A stretch of DNA of 28,155 bases, taken from positions 1-28,155 of the forward strand of contig RXOD01004128.1 of NCBI GenBank assembly GCA_005223375.1. Direction: 5' to 3'. Source of the stretch: Amoebophrya sp. AT5.2 (Eukaryota > Sar > Dinophyceae > Syndiniales > Amoebophryaceae). Position 1 is the first letter of the stretch. Each line of letters opens with the position of its first letter. Positions 1 to 9,700 of the stretch are shown here, in pieces. Below the pieces are notes generated by a model, which saw only the letters and a list, made by a program, of their open reading frames with translations, ran no database searches and was not told the origin of the DNA. Position numbers and translations under genes: made by a program.

Positions 1-3000
1 TAGCCGCTCCTGGATCAACCCGGGTCAGCGGCGGAAACTGCCTCACGTCGTGCAGATCTGGGGGACCAAGTTGGTTCTCCGGGTCTGTAGTGCGTCGGAG
101 TGGACGAGGGGGAGGTGGGGGACCAGCAACTGTCGGACCTCCCTCGGGTGTAGTCGGTTCTCCGGTCCCAGGAGTTGCAGCTGTGCCCCCTCCACTACTC
201 GACTGGCCCCCTGCACCCACGCCGCCCCCTACACCGCCCATCGCCCTCTCCACCAGTTGACCGCAGCTTGACGCCGCGCGGCACAGCGAGTTTTTGATCA
301 CCGTTTCCGCCGCGGGGAAGCAGGTGTGCTGCTTCTCCAGGACCTGCGCGATCAGCTTCTTCTGCACCGCGGCGAGCAGCGTCTTCAGCAGCTGCCCGAC
401 CGTCGACACGGAGAGCGAACTGCTCAGCTGCTTCGCGAGCTGGCGCCGGGCCCTCTGCTCCGCGCGCTCCGCTTTCTTCCGCAGCTTCGTCCGCTCCCGC
501 TCTCGCGCCGCTTCGCGCTGCTCTTCCAGAGCATTCATCGCCTGCATCTCCTGCAAAAACTCTTCTGTCAGCCGCGGATGGTTGAGCTGCTCGTCGTTGA
601 GGCCGAACCGGAAAATGCGCGGCCCTTCCGGTTCGGCCTCAACGACGTCTTCGTCGGAATACTGTTCTTCACCGTCTCCTTCATCTCCATCGACTTCGGC
701 GTCGCTCAGTAGGTGTAGGCGGGACCGCAGAAAGTTGTTCAGCAGCGCTGGAAGGGAGGCCATAACGGCACCGCCTAGCGTTACCGAATCGACTTGCGCC
801 AAGCCTGCGGCTGCAGCACTGCCACCACTGCTTTTATTCCCAGCACGAGCTCCATCTTCTTCCTCGACGGCTGTTCTTCGGTCTTCAGGTTGATGCTCCT
901 CCTCCTTGCGCGAAGAAGTGGCTCCTGCGCCAGCTTCTTCGCGCCTCTTTTCGAGGGTGTCGAGCGCAATGCGGAGTGCGGGAGACACCCCGCCTGATCC
1001 ACCGCTCTGAGTCTCAGCGGCCCTCTGCTGGTTTGCGTTAAGGTCCTCTGCTCGCTGATGCCCCGTGGAGCTCCCCGCTGGCTCCGAGATGGTCTCAGTC
1101 TGCGGCGGGGGCGAGACCTGCCCCGGCGGGAGACCACAGCTTGGAGTTGGACAAGATGACCCCGCGGCACCCGTTCCATTGTGACAGTGGAGGTCGTCTT
1201 CCGTGACGACGTCTCTGGACGAGGATAACGATGACGCGCTTTCACCGCCCCCCTGCGAGCGCTCGCCGTCTCCCACCAGCACCAACTCGCTGCTGATAGT
1301 CCTTGCTCGCGTTGAGCTCGTGTTGTCACCAGTGTCACCCTCTGCAGCTTCCCCCGTCGACGGTGAGCTGGCCGAAACAATGCTGATGTGTGATTGCGTC
1401 CGGGTTCCGCTACCGCTCCGCTGGTCGTCAGAAAGAGAGCCTTCGCCCCTAGGACGAGCAGTGCCACCGGATGCTGCTGAAGATCCGGAGCCGGACGATT
1501 CCGTCGACGCAAAATGCTGGTCACCAGCGATCGCAACGAGCTCCGGGTTTTCATTCAGACCGGTCCGCGGCCCCACCTCCGGCGTCTCCCGATTATACCT
1601 CCGATCGATCGCGGCGTCGCCCTGACCCTGAGCCAGAGCTGAAAAATACGCCTGCTCGAAAATATTTTCTTCTGTACCCGCCCGATCCTCATGCTCATCC
1701 TCTCCATCCTCCTCGTCGTCCCCGCTGCTAGAAGAGGGCTCGGCGCGGTCGGGGCAGCGTCGTGATGATCGCGAGTATTCCGAAAAAGCTCCCGTATGGC
1801 CGGGAACCCGTCGCATGAGGGTATTCTGTTCTGCAAAAGTGGCGGGAGCGGGATCGGGTCCCATGCCCATATTATCCATTTCGCCTGCTGTCCGAGCGCC
1901 CATCCGCGATCCGACGAACACCGCATCGCCAAAGCTGCCTTCTGCTTGACCTAATGCTAACAGCGACTGCGAGCCCATACTGCGACGCAGCCCGCCGGTG
2001 GAGGATAAACGTGGCCCAAAAACATTCAGCGAAGAGTCCTCCAAGTTCCACAGAGAGGGCCCGAACGGGTCGGTCGCGTCGCCGCCGGAGACGGCAGCTG
2101 GTGGCAGACTCTCGACGTCGCCCAGCCCAAAGTAGGTGCTTTCTGCGTCGGGCGGCGACGCGGAGGCCTCGAGGAGCTTCGGACTTCTACCCCCGACCCG
2201 GCTCTCGTCAGTAGCAACTGCTGCTGGAGGACGACCACCAGACTTCCCAAACGGCACGAGCTTCATGCCTCGCGACGGTGTCGCTGCCTGCGCTCCCCAG
2301 ACTCCCTCCTTCTGGCTCAACTGGAACTTCTGACTCGGGCTCGCCAGGTGCGAAGGGGGCAGCGTCGGGGTGTCTGCGTCGGAGGACCACATGCCAGGAC
2401 TCTCCTGTTGGTCGCTTGTCTGCCTCGACCACCAGTCTTCCTGGCTGGGACTAATATCATCCACCGTTGGCCTTCGGCTTACAGATGCCCCCCAGCGTTG
2501 ATGGGAAAACCGCCCCGGCAACGTCCCCCGCGCAGTGGTGCTAGTGGCGCCGCTGCTCTCCTCGCCTTCGCTGGCGTAGCAGTAGCTACCCCGGCCAGGA
2601 GCGCCAGCTGCACGAAAGCCTCCAACTGACCGGCGGGGGGTGGGCGAGCAGCTGCTGCTGCGCGGTGTTGCGCCGCCCCCCCCGTCCGTTGGCGTAGGAC
2701 GGGAGCTGCAGCTGCGGCCACCCTCGCGGTAGCTGTCGAAGCCGCAATCCTGCTCGCGACTCTGGAGCCAGTCCTCGAGAGACGAAAGAGGATCGCTGTA
2801 ACAAGAACTCTTCTGCACCACGAACAAACGAGCCGGCTCAGACGCAAACCGAAACACAAACTCGTTGTTCTGAGCCATCTGGCGTAGGGACTCATCTCTT
2901 GATGAAGATGTGCCGGGGTATCTCTGGGGCTCGTCTGGTATCTTGTTTCCAGGAACTTCTTCTGCGCCTGCAGCTGGTGGACTCTGTTGCTCTTCCGCTT

Positions 3001-3568
3001 CAACGTTCATCTCTGCAACTCGCACGTCCCCTCCCCCAACAACTGCAGACCCCTCGCAGCCCAACTCTTCTTTCTCGGAGGGGGACTTGGACTTGGACTT
3101 TGTGTGGAATATGCGCGCCACGCCCGGAACGTTTTTGCGCTCCGCGAGCGCGAGGTTTTCTGCCTCGAGGCTGTGATGGTAAGGATCCAGGTGCGAAACT
3201 ATCTGCACGTCTTTCCCCGTGCCCACGTGCACCGCCTGCCACAGGAAAGTGTTTCGCCCGAGCATTTTTGCGCCCCCTTGTAGTCGATATCCTCTCTCCG
3301 CCAACAGCTCCCTCGTTGTTCCGGGTGCCGCTGCGTTGTAGTTTTGGGAAGAAGGTAATCTCAGGGGTACTTTTTGAGGAGGCACTGCTGTCCGCTCGTC
3401 CGCCGCCTCCGCGGCCACTTGCTGCGCGACCAACGCGGCGCTGCCAGAGGAGCCCATGTCTTCGTCCGGCTTCGCCGGGCCCGGTGCCGCTTCACTCTGC
3501 TGCAGAAGTTGCCCGCCGTGCATGATCAGCAGCAATGTCGAGACAAACCCGAGCACCGAGGACTTCAT
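1..3568 (-). CDS. Large secreted or membrane protein with a signal peptide and a kinase-N-lobe-like segment (C-terminus beyond window)
   Basis: The minus-strand frame runs without a stop from ATG at 3568 to the left edge (1,189 codons), so the 3' end is missing. Residues 1-27 look like a signal peptide: MKSS, a hydrophobic core (VLGFVSTLLLIMHGG), then a likely cleavage site near SEA/AP. This supports the chosen start. Residues about 92-155 weakly resemble a kinase N-lobe: YRLQGGAKMLGRNTF, then TGKDVQIVSHL where VAIK would lie, without the lysine, then an alphaC-like SLEAENLALAE. After an acidic insertion, residues 235-271 (NEFVFRF, RLFVVQK, SLEDWLQSR) resemble beta4, beta5 and alphaD. No HRD or DFG motif is visible, so a pseudokinase is only a guess. 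Residues about 280-960 are low complexity. Residues about 998-1051 form a charged coiled coil (EEFLQEMQAMNALEEQREAA), followed by a helical stretch and a Gly/Pro-rich region. Hidden in-frame introns cannot be excluded. Confidence 0.72.
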   Translation of the reverse strand, partial: MKSSVLGFVSTLLLIMHGGQLLQQSEAAPGPAKPDEDMGSSGSAALVAQQVAAEAADERTAVPPQKVPLRLPSSQNYNAAAPGTTRELLAERGYRLQGGAKMLGRNTFLWQAVHVGTGKDVQIVSHLDPYHHSLEAENLALAERKNVPGVARIFHTKSKSKSPSEKEELGCEGSAVVGGGDVRVAEMNVEAEEQQSPPAAGAEEVPGNKIPDEPQRYPGTSSSRDESLRQMAQNNEFVFRFASEPARLFVVQKSSCYSDPLSSLEDWLQSREQDCGFDSYREGGRSCSSRPTPTDGGGGATPRSSSCSPTPRRSVGGFRAAGAPGRGSYCYASEGEESSGATSTTARGTLPGRFSHQRWGASVSRRPTVDDISPSQEDWWSRQTSDQQESPGMWSSDADTPTLPPSHLASPSQKFQLSQKEGVWGAQAATPSRGMKLVPFGKSGGRPPAAVATDESRVGGRSPKLLEASASPPDAESTYFGLGDVESLPPAAVSGGDATDPFGPSLWNLEDSSLNVFGPRLSSTGGLRRSMGSQSLLALGQAEGSFGDAVFVGSRMGARTAGEMDNMGMGPDPAPATFAEQNTLMRRVPGHTGAFSEYSRSSRRCPDRAEPSSSSGDDEEDGEDEHEDRAGTEENIFEQAYFSALAQGQGDAAIDRRYNRETPEVGPRTGLNENPELVAIAGDQHFASTESSGSGSSAASGGTARPRGEGSLSDDQRSGSGTRTQSHISIVSASSPSTGEAAEGDTGDNTSSTRARTISSELVLVGDGERSQGGGESASSLSSSRDVVTEDDLHCHNGTGAAGSSCPTPSCGLPPGQVSPPPQTETISEPAGSSTGHQRAEDLNANQQRAAETQSGGSGGVSPALRIALDTLEKRREEAGAGATSSRKEEEHQPEDRRTAVEEEDGARAGNKSSGGSAAAAGLAQVDSVTLGGAVMASLPALLNNFLRSRLHLLSDAEVDGDEGDGEEQYSDEDVVEAEPEGPRIFRFGLNDEQLNHPRLTEEFLQEMQAMNALEEQREAARERERTKLRKKAERAEQRARRQLAKQLSSSLSVSTVGQLLKTLLAAVQKKLIAQVLEKQHTCFPAAETVIKNSLCRAASSCGQLVERAMGGVGGGVGAGGQSSSGGGTAATPGTGEPTTPEGGPTVAGPPPPPRPLRRTTDPENQLGPPDLHDVRQFPPLTRVDPGAA
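592..647. repeat. Perfect 22-bp inverted repeat, 12-nt loop, inside coding sequence
   Basis: Arms 592-613 and 626-647 are exact reverse complements over 22 nt (CGTCGTTGAGGCCGAACCGG.. and its mirror). They lie in the 3568-1 gene. On the minus strand one arm encodes the acidic VVEAEPEG and the other FRFGLND, just before the coiled coil. Confidence 0.95.
907..943. repeat. 11-bp inverted repeat, 15-nt loop, inside coding sequence
   Basis: GCGCGAAGAAG at 907-917 and CTTCTTCGCGC at 933-943 are perfect reverse complements, within the same gene as the 22-bp hairpin. Confidence 0.85.
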
Positions 3569-4542
3569 TTTCCAAAAATTTTTTTTGCTGGTGCTTGTCC
3601 ACCTCGTAGCGATGGCGATCTTCGGATTGTTTCCTTTCACAAAACAAAACTTCGTCGTCGAGCTCGAGCTTCTGCGCTCGCTGCAAAGGCGAGAAGGGAT
3701 GCTGCTCCTGGAGAGGTCGCCGTACCTGGAGGTCACAACTACGCGCGTACTTGATACTGGATCGATTGGCTTCGCTTTCCTTCGTTGGAGCTCGGATCTG
3801 GGACACAAGTACGATTGCGTTTGTCTATTTTCTTTGTAATCGCCAGCCCATTCAAGTACAGTACGTAGAGCAGGCCACGGGCACCCGTAGAGGGGGCAAA
3901 TAAAAATCCAGCTACTAACTTTTATCTGAAATCACGATGGCGCGATATAGACTTCGATGGAGTCAAGGTCAACGCCCCAGTGGGAGTGGCAGTCTCCTGC
4001 AGGATGGAACGATGGCGCGATGGAATTTTGCTCACTTCTACTTCCAAGTTTTTTTTTGAACTCATTTGTAGCCTCGCTGTTGCTGTTCTTCTATCTTGTG
4101 CTGATTGTACATGTAACACTGTACTGTACAATGTACAATTTGATGTAGTCCGTCGTATTCTTGTACCAAGAAAAAGGAGCCTCCGCTTCTTCATTCATTA
4201 AATGTCATACCCAAAATTTACCACGCAGTTGACAGTTCTGTAAGTCACTACAGTGTTAAGATAAACCATGTCCGAGTGACAGACTTTCCACGTTATCTTT
4301 TCCACCAGGGTATGATAGATAGAAAAAGGTAGCATGCGTAGTAGCAGTTTTACTACTAGTTGTAAGTAGGCACATAAAAGTAGCCATTCACGAGGGAAGC
4401 AGCCTGCTGCCGGCGGTTGATCTGTGGGGTATCGTGGCGTTTCTTTTTATTGACTGTGGGTCGGGCAGCAGAAGTGGTGCTGGTTGAACCCGTTCAGAAC
4501 GGAAAATTTTGCGACGTTGAAAGAACGCGAAGAAGATGAAAT

Positions 4543-4728
4543 AGATCCAGCACGTCGGACCCGAGGCCAGATCATGAGATCCACCACGTCGGACTTCGAG
4601 AAGCAGAACTACGACTGAGGCTGAGCCAGATCGATGATCAAACAAGAAAGAAATTCATACAAATGAATCTAAAGTACAATAGATCCAGCGAGCATGTCGC
4701 ACTCGGAACCAGATCCACGTCGGATTCG
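4543..4728. repeat. Degenerate interspersed repeat, four copies
   Basis: Four related copies of about 18 nt share the core AGATCCA..ACGTCGGA: 4543-4560, 4577-4594, 4681-4702 (diverged, with a 4-nt insertion) and 4711-4728. Spacings are irregular and do not resemble a CRISPR array. Confidence 0.65.
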
Positions 4729-5109
4729 AAAAGAAAACTAGATAAGATCAATGGATTTTTCCGAACAGAGAAATGAATCGGGCCTGCTGGAGTTGGAACG
4801 AAAAGAACGCACCCTGTCGCTTTGGCTGTCCACCGCCGCTAGGTACTTACGTGTGGGAACAACTGCTTTCTCGTGAAACGAAGCTGTGGCATCAACCCGG
4901 TTGAACTTCGAAGGAAGAATGAAAATGATTGAAACGTCGAAACGTGATGAAACGCCCTAGTCCGGCCCCGGGTCTAACACTAACTATCTGCAGGCACGCG
5001 TCATTCTGTCCATAGGTTTTGAGAAAATCTGCGGCAGACTCGCGCGGTATGAATCAAAATCGTCACTTACGACAGCCAGGCAGGACGAGGAAACAACATC
5101 CATTGTTAG

Positions 5110-5148
5110 ATCCACCGAACTCATTCAACGTGCCCGAGTTCGGTGGAT
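5110..5148. repeat. Perfect 13-bp inverted repeat, 13-nt loop, intergenic
   Basis: ATCCACCGAACTC at 5110-5122 pairs exactly with GAGTTCGGTGGAT at 5136-5148. The arm begins with the same ATCCACC word found in the repeat cluster about 500 nt away. Confidence 0.9.
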
Positions 5149-6783
5149 TCAATATTTGCTTCGGTCGCGATCGGTACCCGTTCTTTCTTGATTTGGAATT
5201 GGAGTTGAGCAGTAGAAGAAAACTTTATAGGTATCACCAAACCTTGACATAAATCAGGGGTCACCACAGCCGGATGAGGCATTCTTCCTCGTACGCATTT
5301 GTACTTTGTCATTCATAATTGTCTTTGTCCTCAAAGACACGAAGCATCATATTCTTTCACAATACATAGAAAGACACTACTACTAGCAATCCCCGGCTGG
5401 TACAGCTAGGAGACCTAGCGCAGCGGCTAACTGTGCTACTAGGTCAGGCAGTTCATTGTGCTACGGTCATTCCGTTTGGAAAAAAAACTTGTCGAAGACC
5501 CGTCGGAAAACCTAGGCCGGCGGCTGCTGAGCCTCCTGCTGAGACTGTGAAGAAGGTTCAGCAAGCGCTGCAGGAGGTTCAATGTTTTCCTGCGGAAGGG
5601 AAAGCTGCGAAGGTAAAGCGATGCGGTCGATGAAACAGTACGAACAGGGCTGATGGTATCTATATCCAAAGGAAAAGGATTTGGGTTATTCGATTGGCAA
5701 GTAGGAAGTGGAAGGGAGCAGGAACACTTTAAGTAGATGGAGGAGGTGGAGCTAGAAATAGAATGAAGCGCGTGCGCAAGGAAATAAACTAGAACATTTC
5801 TATACGCTTTTACTCGTACTCGCAATCGTTAGGTATATCTGCCACTGCGGCCAAACCGCCACTGCGGCCCAACCGCCCGGCGCCTCAACTCGATGATTGA
5901 TTCCGTCTGTGCAAAACAACAAGAGCGAGGCAGATGAGGCTCTCCAATAAAGGAGCAGGAGCTGTTCTAGAAATGGAAAGCATGAAGATAATTCTTCCAC
6001 ATTAGCATTAGAAGTACAGATACAGTTTCTTTTATTAAGCTAGTGCACCACCCAGTACTGCGCTACGCACCAACCAATATGTGACTGCACTTTTAATTGG
6101 TAAGCTTCATGCTGAAGCTGATCGACAAGGCTAGAAACTGCGCTATGGAAATGAAACTCACTTTGGTCGAGCAATCCTGTCAACGTCCCCTGGCTTTGCG
6201 TGCAGGTGAGGCATGCGAGAGCGGGGGGTACTTGGTTACTTTTTGATCGTTTGATATTTATAAAGCTTTGCCATTCGTCTCTATTTTCACCACGCACTGC
6301 TGCCTCTCCCAGTGAAACTGAACCGTCCTCCAAATCCACTACGCATAAGCTCCAAAATTTCTAGGAAGTTAAAGCTTTTCCTTCCCGCCCGCGTAAGTGG
6401 CACACAGTTTCACAACGGGCGGACCACAGTATAGCGGTCGCATTGAAGAATGAAGATTGGTAAACTTATTGGCTTTGGCATTGACAAAGACATAGACAAC
6501 GCCAAGCAGCTAGTAGCAGCAGTAGCGTGAGCAGGTACGAGATCGAGAACGAGCAGCAGCAGTGGGATTAGTATTTTTTGCAACATTTGCACGTTGGTTT
6601 GTACTTTCTTATCTTCTCCGCTCTCAGCCAATCTCTGAGCGAGGGAGTCGACGCTGAATCACAATGATTACAAACATCGCTACATTGCTATCGTTTTTTT
6701 TACAGACACATACAGGAGGCACCTACAAGATGAATAAAAGAGAAAGACGTTGCAGCTGTTCGTCGGGGTCGGTTCATCGGCTG

Positions 6784-9700
6784 CTAGTAGTACAGCATCC
6801 CCGCAGGCGCGGCGCTGCCCATCTCAACCTCATGCCCGTACACGGGAGCATCGTCTCGCCCCCCGACGCCGACCGCTCGCCCCCCGACGCCGACCGCACC
6901 ACCAACTACTTCCGTATGATCTTCAAAATCATATCCGTATTCGCCCGCGAGTGGGTAGTACGCTGGATGGACAACATGATGTTGTTCGTGTTCGTGCTCT
7001 GGTGGCACCATCAACACACGAACAGCTGCATCATGTTGTTCAACGACTTGGTGGTCCCACTCCAAATTTCCTCCCAGGTACTCCGCCGCCCCACCTCCTC
7101 CTGCCGCGGCGTCTAACGCACGCGGACGACCTCCGGAAGAGGACGAGGAGGAAGAGTAAGAAGTACACGCCGACCCGTAATCGGGGGGAAGATCAAGGTG
7201 ATGAAGATCATAGGCTGCATCGATAGCGTCGAGGTCAAACGGGGGAAAGGTAGCGGGGTGGTGGTGGACCGACGCTGCGTGCACATCAACCGATGCCCCG
7301 TGAAGAGCAGGGAGACCGTGAGGGTCTGCCCGGGGGTGCTGGTGGCCGAGAGCGACGTCATCTTCCACCACGAGCGAGTAGATCGGAGGCGTCCCGGTCG
7401 AGGCAATGTTTCCGCGAAAGGTATTTCTGGGCGCATCCTGCTCGACAAAGTGCTGCTGCGCTGTCGAGCGGTGTCCGCTTACGGTGCTGGCGTCGCTGCG
7501 AGGAAAAGGAGCAGAGCCTGCGGAGGGGGAGGTAAGTTAAAGTTTACATTTAGACAAAGACGAAAAAAAAGCACTTGGATGAACAGTGCTGCAGGAGCGA
7601 TCGCCTCGGCCTCCTCAACCTCATCTACTCCAAACTAACAAGTCAAATGGGCGAAACGACCAATCGATCAAAAATGAATGATCATCGGAAGACCGGGCGA
7701 TGAGACAAACCTTTCTCTCGGTTGCTCCGCTTTTCTCCCGGGGGGGGTGGCGGCGCCGGCTTCCCGTTCTTGGTCTTCCCTTTCGGCCCCACACCTTTGC
7801 CTTTACCGCTGCCAACCTGGTGCTTTCCGTGCTTGCTTCCTCCCTTCGCACTCGAACTGTGCTCGTGATGGTGATCCCCCCCACCGTACCCGTGATTAAT
7901 ATACTCCTTTGCCTTCCCTTTCCCCCCGATGTGTTTGCCTCCTTCCGCCCAACGGGAGTTCGAGGAGGAAAGAAGGCGTTGCTGGGTGCCGTCCTCGCTA
8001 CTTTTATTGTGCTCAACATAATCTTCGTAGTCGTAGTCGTAAGCTAAACCTGGATCCCCGTAGGATGCCCCGTAGGTCTCGTTGTCGTCGTAGCCGGGGC
8101 TCCACTCTTGCCCAACCCCAGCGTCAGAGGCGGCTCCTCCAGCTCGAACTTCGCCGGAGCTCGGAGGGTGGAGTTCGTAGTACGGTGAACTTGCGTCGTG
8201 GTCCTGCTGGTTGTACCTGTCGACCCAGCCGGTGCCGTGGTCCCACGACGACCCACACTCCCAACTACGGTACGAGGAGCCATGGAGTTGTCGTTGATGT
8301 CCCCCGCCTTTACTTCCGCTCCGATTCTGCTTACCGGCCCCGGTTCCAGCGTGGGGGGCGTGACTGGAGCTACTTGATGTACAGCTACCTTCCCCGCTTT
8401 CGAGATCTCCACGCGTGGACCCACCGCCCATCGCCTCGCGGTAACTCTGTGCAAATGCAGTGTGCTTCTCCGTCGAGGTGGAAATAGCCCCGGTGGTCGA
8501 GGAAGCGGCGTGTTGCTGAGACGACCCTTTGTCTTTGCGGGAGTTGGATGAACCAGCAGCAGCAGTGTCGCTGTTGCAGTACCAAGAGCCGGAATCCTTG
8601 CCCGGATGCGAGCTGCCGTAGCTGGTGCCCTGGAGGTGGTAGTGGTCTTTTTTCCCTTTGCTTCCACTGCCGAAGTGGTCTTGTTTGGAGCTCGAAGAAC
8701 AGGAACCGCCTGCATGATAGTAGCTGTTGTAGTAGCCCTCGGCGCCAGAAGACCCGGACCGACTACGCCCACCGGCCGCGGCGGGGCCTTGTTCCCCGTA
8801 GTACTTGCTGCCGTCCGCAGCATCCCACGACTCGCCCTTGTGCGAAGGTTTGGTGCCGTAGCCTCCGTAGTAGCTGGCGTGGTTGTCCTTGCTGTAGTAC
8901 GGGGTCGACTTTGCATTTTTGGAGCTCGTCGCGCTCGCGCTGTAGTACGTCGACCCCGTGCTGGTGCCCTTATTTTGATTTATTTCCCCTTGTTTGGCGG
9001 ATGCGGATGCCCCCATCGCAGATGATGGCTTTGCCCAGGACGATCCCTTTGCAACTGCTGTGCCCGCCTTTGAACTACAAGCAGACATTGGCGTGTTCAG
9101 TCCGGAAGCCGGCTTCTTTCCGTACTTGCCGCCGGCCGTCGTGCCGTACTTCCCGTACTGCTCCTTTCCGTATCCGTTCCCGTTTCCACCCCCGACGCCG
9201 GCTGAGCTACTCCGCTCCAGGGTGCTGTTGTAGCTGTTCCCTTTTCCAGCGTGGTATCCAGATGAACCGGAAGTAGTGCCGCTGGTCGAGTGAGAACAAC
9301 TACCGCTCGAATTATGGTGATTCAGATAACCTCCAGAAGCGGAGCTGCTCGAGCCGTAGTGGGAATGTGAGTGGCCAGCCCCATGCGAGTGGCCGCCGTG
9401 ATGAGAATGAATCGCGGCCGGACCACCATGATAGCTGCCGCTGCCCCCACAAGAACCTCCATGGTAGGTCCCCAGCGAGCCGAAGCCAAAGCCGAAGCTG
9501 TGGTACTGGTGCAGCTGGAGCGCCTGTGCCCGCTGCAGCGATTCCGCGTAGAGCTTGGGGTCTTCGACGTCCCGGAGCACGTCTGCGGCCAGTTTCGGGA
9601 AGGTCTTCTCCATTATGGCGGGGCCAGGTGGTCCTGGAAAGATGAAGGAAGTCCTATACATAGCAAGCCATAGACTTGGCATCTGCCGGAGCAGCCCCAC

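Larger units (their letters stand above)
3569..6783. other. Spacer of about 3.2 kb without a recognised gene
   Basis: By eye this is more AT-rich than the flanking exons. It holds a degenerate repeat cluster (4543-4728), a 13-bp hairpin (5110-5148) and several unrecognised short open frames. Two are coding-like. One is a minus frame opening about 6360 and ending at 6040, with AATAAA just after the stop and a TAG acceptor-like site at its upstream end. The other is the segment 5370-5633, which reads well on the plus strand (..PAETVKKVQQALQEVQ.. before AAG/GTAAAG). That segment also reads on the minus strand as a possible terminal exon after a CTTTCCCTTCCGCAG acceptor. A minus-strand donor consensus (CAC/GTAAGTA, about 4855-4848) follows a short ATG-led frame. 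None is recognisable, so I leave them uncalled. Confidence 0.6.

Noticed and set aside
294..893. 199-codon plus-strand Ser/Cys/Arg-rich ORF
   Set aside because: It is the antisense shadow of the minus frame that is open from 3568 to 1.
4543..4728. CRISPR-like array
   Set aside because: Copies are diverged and irregularly spaced, and the context is eukaryotic.
7526..7540. Plus-strand splice donor GAG/GTAAGT
   Set aside because: It is the reverse complement of the pyrimidine-rich acceptor of the minus-strand intron 5.
8044..8916. 290-codon Thr/Ala/Arg-rich minus ORF
   Set aside because: It is an alternate-frame shadow of the Tyr/Gly/Ser exon, with a composition typical of frame-shifted Ser/Gly codons.
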